The notes under the pieces are model-generated. The model saw nothing but the letters and a program-made list of their open reading frames with translations, ran no database searches and had not been told where the DNA came from. Below, piece after piece: positions 20,786 to 31,937 of a stretch of DNA of 64,000 nucleotides. Origin of the DNA: Larix kaempferi (taxonomy: Eukaryota > Streptophyta > Pinopsida > Pinales > Pinaceae); assembly GCA_027924585.1 (NCBI GenBank), contig BSBM01000232.1:29708001-29772000 (forward strand), written 5' to 3'. Every line of letters starts with the position of its first letter. Within the stretch, counting starts at the first letter, position 1. The position numbers were made by a program, and so were the translations under genes.

Positions 20786-20814
20786 CTCTGCAATGTACAA
20801 TATCCTATTACAGG

Positions 20815-21650
20815 ATGATCAATCCCTCTCACTTTAGGACATAGGTCCAAGGATGATACAATCCTGATCCACTTACGGGATGATCAATCCCTCTCAATTT
20901 AAGACATCTCTCATGTCTATGGACGATGCAATCCAGATTAACTTAAAGGATGATCAATCCTTATCTCTTTAAGACACCTCACCATGTCTAGGGACGATGC
21001 AATCCCAAATCGACTTTCAGGATGATTAATCCTTATCACTTTAAGACAGCTCACCATGTCTAGGAACGATGCAATCCCAAATCGACTTACAGGATGATTA
21101 ATCCTTATCACTTTAAGACATTTCACCATGTCTAGGGACGATGCAATCCCGAATCAGCTTATAGGATGATTAGTCCTTATCACTTTAAGACATCTCACCA
21201 TGTCTAGGGATGATGCAATCTCAAATAAGCTTATAGGATGATTAGTCCTTATCACTTTAAGACATCTCACCATGTCTAGGGACGATGCAATCTCGAATAA
21301 GCTTACATGATGATTAGTCCTTATCACTTTAAGACGTCTCACTATGTCTAGGGATGATGCAATCCCGAATCATCTTATAGGATGATTAGTCCTTATCACT
21401 TTAAGACATCTCACCATGTCTAGGGACGATGCAATCCCGAATAAGCTTACAAGATGATTAGTCCTTATCACTTTAAGACATCTCACCATGTCTAGGGACG
21501 ATGCAATCCCGATTCAGCTTACAGGATGATTAGTCCTTATCACTTCAAGACATGAGTCTAAGGACGATGCAGTCCTGATCCACTTACGGGATGATCAATC
21601 CCTATCACTTTAGGACATGAGTCCAAGGACGATGCAATCCTATCACGTAC
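20815..21650. repeat. Tandem array of 72-bp units
   Basis: About eleven units starting GGATGATTAGTCCTTATCAC and passing CTCACCATGTCTAGGGACGA. Two successive starts at 21236 and 21308 give a 72-bp period. The unit is a multiple of three, so short open frames with a 24-residue repeat appear on the minus strand (20938-21129, 21154-21342). I regard these as by-products. Confidence 0.85.
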
Positions 21651-21839
21651 ATTTTGAACCAAATGTTCAGGGACGATGCAGTCCTATCATGTACATTTTG
21701 AACTGAATGTTCCGGGACGATGCATTCCTATCACGTCCACTAGGGACCACTTTCTCAGAGACATATGTCTATGGATCTCTTTTAGGACATGTGTCCAGGG
21801 ATTATACAATCCCTCCTCGTCCACTTATACAAAGTCTAA

Positions 21840-22240
21840 GGACCATATATCGACCTCATCGTCGGAATTGGTAACCTCATCATCGACCTCATCGTCGGAA
21901 CATGTATCCTCATCATCGATACAAGTATCCTCGTCATCGATACAAGTATCCACATCATCAATACAAGTATCCTCATCATCGATACAAGTATCCTCGTCAT
22001 CGATACAGTATCCTCATCATCGATACAAGTATCTATATCAATACAGTATCCACATCATTGATACAGTATCCTCATCATCGAGACAAGTATCTATATCAAT
22101 GCAGTGTCCACATCATCGATACAGTATCCTCATCAATACAGTTTCCACATCATCAACCTTACCGTCGATATAGGCAATCTCATCATCGATACAGGTATCC
22201 ACAACGATACCAATATCCAAATATCATCATCGACCATATC
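21840..22240. repeat. Tandem array of about 21-bp units
   Basis: Units such as TCCTCATCATCGATACAAGT alternate with CGT and ACA variants. The array ends at the copia pol stop. It gives serine-rich open frames on the plus strand (21676-22173) that only reflect the repeat. Confidence 0.85.
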
Positions 22241-23400
22241 ACTCCCCCTTTCGAGGAGGGTCCTTCTGAACTACACCAAGCTTGTCTCGGAAATACTCAA
22301 CCTTTACTTGAGACAGAGGTTTGGTCAATACATCAGCAACTTGTTCGTCAGTGCTCACATACTTGAGCTTGATAGCTCCTTTCTGCACCATATCCCGTAT
22401 ATGAAAATATTGGATCTCTATTTGCTTTGACTTATCATGGAACAATGGGTTCTCTGCCATCTTGATACAACTCTGGTTGTCACACAGGATCACAGTGGGG
22501 TCCATCTCTAAGTCAAACAATCCTGATAACAACTTCCGAAGCCATATCGCTTCAGAAATAGCAAAGCAAGAAACAATATGTATTCCGCTTCAGTTGTGCT
22601 GGGAGCCACACTAGAATGATTCCTACTAAACCACGAGATCATGGTAGATCCCAGACAATAACATCCACATGATGTGCTCTTCCTGTCTGATACACTTCCT
22701 GCCCAATCAACATCTGTGTAGCCATACAATATGAAGTCATGATCTCCAAGATAACATAGATCAAAGTCTATCGTACCCTTTAGGTACCTCATCACATGCT
22801 TTGCAGCTATCAGGTGAACATGACTAGGTGCCACTAGATACTGACTCAAGGTGTTCACAGCAAAGCATATATTTGGCCTGATATTCGTCAGATACATCAA
22901 TGACCTAATAATCTGTCTGTACAGAGTCACATCCACTAACTTTGATGAGTCATCAGCTAACAACTTCAGGTTGGAACCCATGAGAGTGGCCATGGCTTTA
23001 CATTCCAACATATCAAATCTTATCAATATTTCCACAACATACTTTCCTTGGTTGAGAAATTTCCTTCTAGGCCTTGCCATACTTCCGGACCTAGGAAGTA
23101 ATGCATCAATCTGAGATATTTCATCTCAAATTCTGTAGCCATCTTCTTCTTGCTTTCCATGATCTGTTTCTCATTCCCTGTTAGAAAGAGATCAACCACA
23201 TACAATACTAGTATGATAGGTTCATCATCCATAACCTTAAGGTAATGGTTAGGCTCAGCTTTACTTTTGGTAAAACCCAAGCTTGTCAAGAAGCTATCAA
23301 TTCTCCCTCTGTGACTGAACATCATTAACACTTTGCATTGAGTGATCTTCTGCATATCTATATGTGCCATCTCTCGTCAGATGGGTCTACTGATATGAGT
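22239..23400 (-). pseudogene. Copia RT C-terminal part and RNase H (E4)
   Basis: Minus-strand frames read LTSLGFTKSKAEPNHYLKV, then LYVVDLFLTG where copia RT has YVDDL (first catalytic Asp lost), then ATEFEMKYLRLMHYFLG. RNase H follows with YTDVDWAGS, PSTTEAEY, and LCDNQSCIKMAENPLFHDKS, so its three main acidic positions are present. The stop at 22239 is the natural pol end. Frameshifts near 22520 and 23050 break it. The RT N-terminal half, integrase and gag are missing. Confidence 0.85.
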
Positions 23401-26190
23401 CTCAAGATCATTCGAACTCTTTGGTGAGTTCCTTCTTGCATCCATCTAAGAGAAGAATGCCATCTATATATAGACACCATCTTCAACCTTGTAGCAAAGG
23501 TTGAGATCCACATCACCCATGGTGATCATTAATCTCATCAAATGACTATCGATCCTGGGTACCCATACAGAGCCTGATTCACACTTCTTCTTCAATTACA
23601 CCATTAAGAGAATGGTATTATCTATCCACTTGGAGAAAACATCTCGTCATGATCCTCTTCCTCTTTCTAAGAGAATCTTCTAGCCACGAGCCTTCTATAG
23701 TATGTTTGATTTGTAAGTCTTCTTTGTTTGAACATCCATCACTTGTTCGGTGTTCATCATTATTCATGATCTTTCCTACAAATCAAAGTTAATTACATGA
23801 TTAGTAATACTTCATAATCATCAAATCATGTTGACATGATAACCTATTATGCATACAAATATGATTCACATGGTTATGCAACTCTCTTGACCAATACTTT
23901 GGTACAACACTTTTCCATATTCTGTATGCATACAGTGGTTATCTAGATGCCTTCCATCTCTACCAGAACATACTATCGAGAGCATGCATAGCTCTCATCA
24001 TGTTAGCAAAGAGGTTTCATTCTAAACAAGCAACAATGGAATGTTTGTCCAACTTACCAATCATATGCATATTAGTAGTATACTGTTCAATGCCATAAGA
24101 ATGCTTACACTCAGCATGATATGTTCTAGGAATACAAATATGCATACAACTATTATGAGCAATATCATTAACTACAAGAAGTAATTCAAATACTTATCTT
24201 TTGAGGTTGCTTCCTTCTTGGTCTCTACTTCCCTTCCATGTCATGAGCTTCTATCCATCCTGGACCACTATGCATGATTAAGTGTGCCCTAATGTCATCA
24301 TCATGATCTCATACATAATCATACATTCATTAGTATAAACTCAATATTATCACAACATTATGATTTGAAGTATGTATGGTTATGATCAATTCATACATAG
24401 GTATACTAAGATCCTAGCACAAAGTAGGATTCTTAACTTGACATAGGAAAGCATACCTGGATTAGTATATATGCTTAGTTATGTCTAACATACCCAAACA
24501 ATATCTTCTTTGTTCTCTTCAATGATTTAGAGACCTTGTGCTAGAACCTGCATATCTCATAGGTTAAGCATAGTAGAACAAAGTCATACATACCTCGTAA
24601 GTAGAGCTCTATGTGATCAAAGACTATGGATGAGTCTTTGTCTTTGTATTCATGGTCATAGAACTTGATTTGTCTTTCTTGATGTACCTGTATCTTGTTA
24701 GCAGACAACATCATCCTCATACAACACCACAAGTGCATTAGTACAATCATAAGTGTCATAACCATAATCAATGAATGTCTTCTATCATTCACATGCATTC
24801 ATTATCAAACAATCATAATTGTACTAACCTCAATAACATAAAGACAAACATATTATGAAATTAATCAACATACCTGTATTTCCTCAAGTCATACCTATCA
24901 GGATTGCTTGTAGTCTTCTTATGTAAGGCCTTAGCCTCATCTCTCTCTGGGACTGGAACTTCTTCACTTATGTAGGTGTCCAATTCATTTTCTTCTAAGA
25001 TTAACCCAATCCACTTTGATTTGCTGAAAATGGATTTGGAGCTGGATTAGGGTTTGTCAGAGAAACCCTAAAAATTCAAACTTTGAATTTCAAACTTTTG
25101 AATGGATGGAAAGATGTGGCTTGCTGAGATGATCAAGCTCATATACTTCAATTTTGAAAACTGCAAAATTTGACCCCTCAAAATTGCCTTTGAAACTTCC
25201 AGATTCACTAGACAGGACCTCAAACTAGGGTTTGATAAAGCCCACCCTTCTTCCCAACCAAAAGGTTCTATCCAAATCTCTAAGCTTCAATTTTTCTAAG
25301 GATCTTATAGCCGTGGTCACAGATTTCAAAAAATTCCAACTTTTGCAGAAGCCCTAATTTTCCACCTTTCCGATAAAAATCCTGAACTAGGGTTTGATCA
25401 AGCCCGACCTTCTGCCCAACCAAAAAATTCAATCTTCGTCTCTAAATTTCTATTTTGATGAGTAGCATTCAGCCGTGGTATCTGATTCCAAGAATTTCAA
25501 CTTTCTCTAAAACCCTAATTTCCCACAGCAGTGACGATTCAAGAATGAAGGTGCTCAAAATCCAAATCTGTTTTGATAGAAATATGTACATGATTGTTTC
25601 TGGTGTAACTCCGAAATTACGAATCCACAGGGTCTGAAAATTCTAATTGTGGTAGCCCGACCTGTCATCTTTCCAACCCCATAGGTCTGACCTCAATTGG
25701 ATTCTCTGAGAGAGAGTTATGCTAAGTGTCGCAACGTGACCTGTTTATGGGATTAAACAAAAGAGAAAACTTGTACGGAGTGTCACGTGTCACTGGTTCA
25801 ACTTCGGCCTCTGAAAACTTTACCTGAGAAACTAATTTAGTGCTCTACCTTTCAATTTTTATGAAATTTCATTTGGAGCTTCCTATCGCAAGTTGTGACC
25901 TTTTTTCCTAGGTCACCTGTTTATGACTGAGATCTGGAAGAGGCACAAACCCTAACTTGTACTGATCATAAATCACAAAGTACAATGAATTAAAGGATTT
26001 CCTTTGGACACAAGGTACAGGGGGATTTTATATACGACATTTAAAGGTTTCAGATCCCGAAACTTCATCCAAATGTATTTATAGCGAAAGTTCCACGATG
26101 ACTGGTTTTTGCTATACAAAACCCTAACCTTCAAATTGTCGCAAGTGAAGCAAGTGTCGTAAGTGCCATACATTGCCTTCCTTAGGGCTA
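23401..26190 (-). other. Copia leader region, first copy, no gene recognised
   Basis: About 2.8 kb between a degraded RT start and the primer site. Much of it aligns with 28481-31267 (for example GCCTTCCATCTCTACCAGAA, TGTAAGGCCTTAGCCTCATC, and the end AGTGTCGCAACGTGACC), so it is a conserved part of the family and not random flank. Motifs of the ACCCTAA/AGGGTTTGAT type recur. No gag domain is visible on either strand. Confidence 0.6.
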
Positions 26191-26202
26191 GCTCTGATAC
26201 CA
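26191..26202 (-). other. Copia primer-binding site next to the middle LTR
   Basis: GCTCTGATACCA is the complement of TGGTATCAGAGC, the classic initiator-Met tRNA primer site, on the minus strand. It directly abuts the middle LTR at 26203, so that LTR is the 5' LTR of the region to its left. Confidence 0.85.
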
Positions 26203-26798
26203 TGTTAAGATTCAATATGATAAGACATAAAATATTAGCATTACATTCCATTTCACAACAACAGCATATACAGGATCACTGAAAGAACAACAAGCACAAC
26301 ATAAACACAGGAGACACAGATTTATCCTGGGAAACCCTCATGGGGTAGAAAACCCAGCAAAGCTTCCTCAATATAGATGACCAGCAAATACAAAGATGTA
26401 ATCCTCAAACAGGATCTCCTTCTCCTCCATAGTAGATCTCTTTCTCTCACGTATGCGCTATTCACAAGTGAGTGAATGTGTGTTAAATGAGGAACACACC
26501 TCCTCTATTTATACACAACTCCGACTTGTCTTTTACACAATCTAGGTCAGCCCCAACTTAACCACTTTACATAATGTGATAGGGCCAACCCCACTAGGGT
26601 GGTCTAATAACCCTTTAACCCACATAACACATACATGGCCGACCCCCATTAGGGAAGTCTAATAACCCAAGTTACCACATTATCCACGGAGGAATAAAAC
26701 ATCTTCGGATATACAATAAGGTCTTCAAGGAGGAATGAAACATCTCCAGAATAATAAATTACAAATATAATATTTTTAGAAGTTACAATATATCAATA
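26203..26798 (-). repeat. Middle copia LTR of E4 (subfamily M)
   Basis: Begins TGTTAAGATTCAATATG after the primer site and ends ...ATATCAATA, where the outer LTR has ATTTCAACA. It shares the layout of the outer LTRs (ACACAGGAGACACAG, CTCTATTTATACAC, the TCTAATAACCC blocks) but is clearly another subfamily. A truncated relative lies at 55627-55975. The right end runs straight into RT sequence with no polypurine tract. Confidence 0.8.
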
Positions 26799-28480
26799 GA
26801 TTCCATCTGTACTCTGCCACACCTCCATACCTAGAAAGTAATGCATCATATCCAAGTCCTTCATCTCGAATTCGGCAGAAATATTCCTCTTCGTGTTGGA
26901 AATCAACCTATCCTCACCTATCACAAACATATCATCCACATACAATAGGTGTATCACTGGATTGCCTTCCTCAACCTTGTAGTAAAGGTTGGAATCTGCT
27001 TTACTCTTGGTAAAGCCCAAACTGGACAGGAAGCTGTCTATCCTGCCGTACCATGTCCTTGTTGTAGAAATTTCTCCCTACGGATAGGTAGAAACTCTCT
27101 TAAGATAAAGCAGGATGTACTGACTCTATGCTAAGACAAAAAGTAAACAAATTCTACCTTGAGTTCCTGAACTAATCTTCACAACAAGATTAAATGCATT
27201 CAGAAGAGATGAAAGACGTAACTCACCTTCCAATTCGACATTTGTCCCGCTTCTAGCTCTTGATCCCAAATATCCAATGTAGAACCTATTGAAATCAACA
27301 AAGGACAAGCATGCAATCTTCCGAATACTTTGAGGCAAATATTAAATTCAAATCTAGACTAGATACATTTCATATCAAAGATTTATACAATGCACATGAA
27401 ATGGGAAAAACAAGACAAGTTATCTTATATTACAAACTTGAAGAGTGCTTACAAAGGTTTCTTGATATCCAATCCAATCCTCCAGCTCCAAGTGCTTCCT
27501 CTAGCTATCTCTGCAGAAGTATGAAGATCATAGGTTTGATGCCCCAAAAGTCCTCCCTTTGGCTCATGGAAGGCTTCTCTCTTATAGCACATGGGGAGGT
27601 TAACAAACAAGAGAGAAGTGTGGATCTATGGAGGGTTTAGTGGATCAGGCTAGCTAAACAAAGAAGGAGTTAGGATCGAACCAAGGATGGTAATCCCAAC
27701 AAAATCCCCTTGAAGGTCGAAAGCCAAAAATCCAAGGCAAAAAGGCTAATTTCAGACTACCACACCCCTATAACTGAGCATAACGCGGTAGTACCACACC
27801 CCAGAGAAGGAGAAAAATGCGGTAGTGCTGACTACTGTGCCCCTGTATATGTGCAAGGAGCGGTAGTGCTCACAAAGAGGGCTAAGTTGGGTTGGCAGAT
27901 GGTAGGAAAAGGTTTTGATTTCAACATTCAGTCAGTGTTTTTCACTCTGAATGTTCAGATGATCTTTAAGGGAAACTATCGTTTAGGTCGGGAATGCAAG
28001 GATGCGAAACTAATACGTAATGTGTAATATTGAGGTATAACAGTCCTGGGTGCTTTCTTCAAGCCATACAAGGATTTATTTAACTTGCACACATATGACT
28101 CCCTGTCATGTGTCTCAAAACGATTGGTTGCTCCACATACACTTCCTCTTCGACTACACCATTCAAGAAAGTTGTCTTGACATCCATCTGGTGTATCTTC
28201 CACTTCATTACTGCAGCCAGAGAAACTATTGTTTTGATGGAAATGTATCTGGATATAGGTGCAAAAGTCTCTTCATAATCTATCCCTTCTTTCTGGGAGA
28301 AGCCATGAGCCACAAACCTTGCCTTGTATTTCTCTATGCTACCATCTGCCGCATGCTTGATCTTGTAGATCCACTTGGAAGTCACAATAGACTTCCCTTC
28401 TGGTCTTGGGACCACATCCCAAACATCATTCTTCATGATCGACTGGTACTCCCCGATCATGTCATCCTTCCCTTACTGCA
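26799..28480 (-). pseudogene. Copia RT N-terminal two-thirds (E4), split by a solo LTR
   Basis: Minus-strand pieces 28048-28480 and 26799-27059. The first reads NDVWDVVPRPEGKSIVTSKW, the copia RT start, then DYEETFAPISRYISIKTIV and MDVKTTFLNGVVEEEVYVEQ. The second continues RIDSFL.SLGFTKSKADSN with an intact LLYVDDM catalytic box, and stops after MEVWQSTDGI at the middle LTR. The LTR insertion at SLYGLKKAPRTW is clean. A frameshift is present near 28140. RNase H is absent from this copy. Confidence 0.85.
27060..28042 (-). repeat. Solo LTR, 983 bp, inside copia RT
   Basis: Starts TGTTGTAGAAATTTCTCCC, ends GAGGTATAACA, and is flanked by TSD GTCCT (27055-27059 and 28043-28047). No internal region exists, so it arose by recombination between the two LTRs of a full element. 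It belongs to the same family as the E8 LTR (59463-60436). Near 27765-27870 it carries a chain of short GCGGTAGT hairpins. The orientation is taken from E8. Confidence 0.9.
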
Positions 28481-31267
28481 TTCCGGATCCTTGGAGCTTC
28501 AGATTCTTCAGTATCTTCAATAGATAGTTTTATTGAACTTCGTTTCCGGAACAAATGTTGTAGTTGAGTCTTCGCCGCTTGTTATTCGAAACAGGTCTCT
28601 CTTGTAGGTGATGGTACACGGTCTTTCCTACAAGACAAGTTCAATTGCATGATTAGAAACATCTCATAGATTTCAGAACAAATTATTACACATAAAGAAA
28701 TATGTCATACAGTCATGCAATTATCTTGGCCAATGCTTCAATACAACATTTATCCATATCCCGTAACTTTCTTGATGCCTTCCATCTCTACCAGAACATT
28801 GTTAAGAGTGTGCAAAACTCCCAAAATGTCAGCAAAGAGGTTTCATTATAGATAAGTAGCAATGGAATGTTGTACAATACCATAGGCCACTTACCCATTA
28901 CTATATTAGTAGTATCTTGTTCATTAATGCAACCTTTTCTTAAATGCATAATATACATCCTAAATCTAGGAACATAAGTATGTACATGACTGAACAAAAT
29001 CATATATACAAGAAATGACAATTTAAATACTTATCTTTGTTTGCTTGTTGGGTGGACTCCCTCTCAATCTTTGATTCCTTGCAGGAACTACTAGAGTGAG
29101 CTCCCTCTCGGTCTTTGCTTCCTTGCAGGAACTACTGGAGTGGGCTCCCTCTTGATATTTGCTTCATGGATTATCTGTCTTTGAACTTATATCCATCCTG
29201 GACCATTATGCATGCATAAGTGTGCACTAGTGTCATCATTGTGTTATCCTCAAGATCTCATACACAATCATACATCATTAGTATAATCTCAATACTATCG
29301 AAACACTATGATTTTAAATAATCTTAAACATGTATGGTTATGGTAATTTCATACACCAGTAATTTATCACAAGCGTTAGTATTTCAAGGTTTCAGGGAGT
29401 ACTTCTTTTACTCATGCATATTCTTATTTGACTATAGGAATCTTCTGGTTTGTTATATCATTAATCAAAGTAAGAATCATAATATGCATAAACCCACGAT
29501 TATTCAAACCTATAACTTCATGAATAATCATTATCAATCATACAAAAAGTATACTTATATAAGATCTTAACACAAGGTAGGATTCTAACTTGATACAGAA
29601 AAGACATACCTGGATTATTATGTTTGCTAGTTATGTCTAACATACCTAAAAAGTGTCTTCTTTGTTCTCTTCAATGATTTAGAGACCTTGTGCTAGTAAC
29701 CTGCACATCTCATAAGTTAAGCATTGTAGAACCAAATTATACATACCTCGTAAGTAGAGCTTTTATGTGATCAATAGCTATGGATGAGTCTTTGTCTTCA
29801 TGTCACCATGGTCATATGTTCTCGATCTAGAACTTGATTTGTCTTTCTTGATGTACCTTTCATGTTAGCGGACAATATCATCCTCATACAACACCATAGT
29901 GCATTAGTATAATCATAAGTGTCATAACCCTAATCAATGAATGTATTCTATAATTCACATGCATTCATACTTTTACTAAAGTGATAATACAAGTTTAAAA
30001 TTAATCAATATTGTACTAACCTAAATAATATGAAGACAAACATATCATAAACTTAATCATGAACATATTTCAAAACATACCCGAATCTCCTCAAGTCATA
30101 CCTGTTGAGATTGCTTGTAGTATTCTTATGTAAGGCCTTAGCCTCATCTCCCTCTGGAACTGGAATCTCTTCACTTATGTAGGTGTCCAAATCATTCTCT
30201 TCTAGGATTAACCCAATCCACTTTGATTTGATGAAGCTGGATCTGGAGCTGGCTAGGGTTTGACGAAGAAACCCTAAAAATTGAAACTTTGAATTTCAAA
30301 CTTCTGATTGGATGAAAAGACACACCTTGCTGAGTTGATCAAGCTGGCATACTTCAATTTTGAAATCTCCAAAATTTGACCCCTCAAAATTGACTTTGAA
30401 AGTTTCGGATCTGTAGCTTCTGTCAAATTCTGGTTTTCTGGTTTTTTGGTCAAAATCCCAAACTAGGGTTTGATAGAGCCTAGGGTTATACCCAACCAAA
30501 AAATTCGATATTGGTCTCTAAATTTTGATTTTTTTGAGTAGCATCCAGTCGTGGTCTTAGATTCAAGAAATTAAAACTTTCTCCGAAACCCTAATTTCCC
30601 ACAGTAGTAACAAACCAAAAATGAAAGTGCTTAGAGTCCAATTTTGTTTGGACAGAAATATATGCCATATTGTTTCTGATGTATCTTTGAAATTTTGGAT
30701 CCTCAGGGTTTGAAACTTTGGCCTGTGGTAGAATGCACTGTCTTATTTCCAATCCCATAGATTTGAGCTCAAATGGATTCTCTGAGAGATTGATATGCCA
30801 AGTGTCGCAACGTGACCTATTTATAGGATGAAACAGTATAACGAACTTGTACAGCATACCACGGGTCACTGTTTCAACTTCAGCCTTTGAAACCTGAACT
30901 TGTGAAACTACAGTTTGTTCCCTAATTTTCACTTATTACGGAATTCCATTTGGAGATTCCTAGCCCGATATATGACCTTTTTTCCTAGGTCACCTGTTTA
31001 GGATTGCATTTTGGAAGAGGCAGAAACCCTAACTTGTACGGATCTAATATCACAAAGTACAACGAATCTGAGGCTGTCCTTCAGACACAAGGTACATGGA
31101 AATTTCATGTTCGACCTGTAAAAGTTTCAGATCCTGAACCTTCGTTAAAATTGAGTTATAGCGAAAGTGCCGTGATGACTGGATTTTACTATACCAAGCC
31201 CTAGCTTCCAATTTGTCGCAAGTGCAACAAGTGTCATAAATGCCATATCATGCCTTCCTTCAGGCTA
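28481..31267 (-). other. Copia leader region, second copy, no gene recognised
   Basis: Aligns with 23401-26190 over most of its length and ends at the primer site of the right LTR. It has open stretches on the minus strand (30296-30499, 30591-30932), but no known domain. The two copies have diverged considerably, with many small gaps. Confidence 0.6.
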
Positions 31268-31279
31268 GCTCTGATACCA
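31268..31279 (-). other. Copia primer-binding site next to the right LTR
   Basis: GCTCTGATACCA, the minus-strand initiator-Met tRNA site, directly abuts the LTR start at 31280. This fixes the direction of E4 and its 5' end. Confidence 0.85.
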
Positions 31280-31932
31280 TGTTATTTTTTCAGCATTTAA
31301 TTCAATCTGATCTAGGATATTAATTAAGATAACAACATGTACAACATATCAAACACAAGAGACAAGAGACACAAAGCATTTCACCGGGGAAAACCAAGAA
31401 GGTGAAAAACCCCACAACTTCCTCAGAGATAGAATGAGCACCAATAAAAAGATCACAAAGATCAAAACTCACAACAAGAGATATTCTCCTAGCAGCTGCT
31501 CCTCCTCCACTTGTGCGCACTCCTCCTCTCTCTCACTAATGCGAAGTGAGTGAGTGTGTGAATGAATAAATGAGAGAGTCACACTCTCTATTTATACTTT
31601 ACTTTGACTTGCCTTTTAATCTAACTCGGCCGACCTCCCATTAGGAGAGTCTAATAACCCATTATCACTTGTCACTGGGTCGACCCCACTAGGGTGGTCT
31701 AATAACCCATTGACCCACACAACTCATACAAGTGTGACCCCACCAAGGTGGTCTAATAACCCATCAAATATAAGTTGCGACACTTACAATAATACTTGCG
31801 ACACTTGCAAATACAAATGACGAGACTTCCAATCGGAGGAATGATACATCTCTGTTGGGGATACAATAAAGTACAAATGTAATACATACAATACACAAGT
31901 GAATATCTTCTGAAGTTACAAATACATCAACA
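31280..31932 (-). repeat. E4 right (5') LTR, 653 bp
   Basis: Runs from TGTTATTTTTTCAGC to ATACATCAACA. It contains the promoter-like CTCTATTTATACT (31586-31600) and three TCTAATAACCC blocks. TSD GTTAG follows at 31933-31937. It differs from the left LTR at about one site in eight over the first 70 bases, so E4 is much older than E3. Confidence 0.85.
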
Positions 31933-31937
31933 GTTAG

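Larger units (their letters stand above)
19939..31932 (-). mobile_element. E4: composite Ty1/copia element with three LTRs
   Basis: Outer LTRs are 19939-20293 and 31280-31932, with TSD GTTAG at 19934-19938 and 31933-31937. A third, related but distinct LTR lies in the middle (26203-26798). Two internal regions each carry a primer site and a long leader, but neither has gag, protease or integrase; only RT and RNase H pieces remain. The simplest reading is a related copia inserted in a first one, then a deletion or recombination that removed one LTR. A solo LTR of another family later entered at 27060. Confidence 0.75.

Noticed and set aside
20938-21342. Two ORFs with 24-residue repeats on the minus strand
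   Set aside because: The period is that of the 72-bp minisatellite. They lie downstream of the pol stop, and no domain is seen.
21676-22173. Serine-rich 165-codon ORF on the plus strand
   Set aside because: Almost all of it is the 21-bp repeat read in one frame; it overlaps another repeat frame and lies antisense to the copia 3' end.
20490-22240. CRISPR-like array of regular short repeats
   Set aside because: Units follow each other without spacers, in three different periods, inside a copia element of a plant genome. They are minisatellites.
26191-26202. tRNA-Met fragment
   Set aside because: Twelve bases next to an LTR, with the same arrangement at 31268-31279; these are primer-binding sites.
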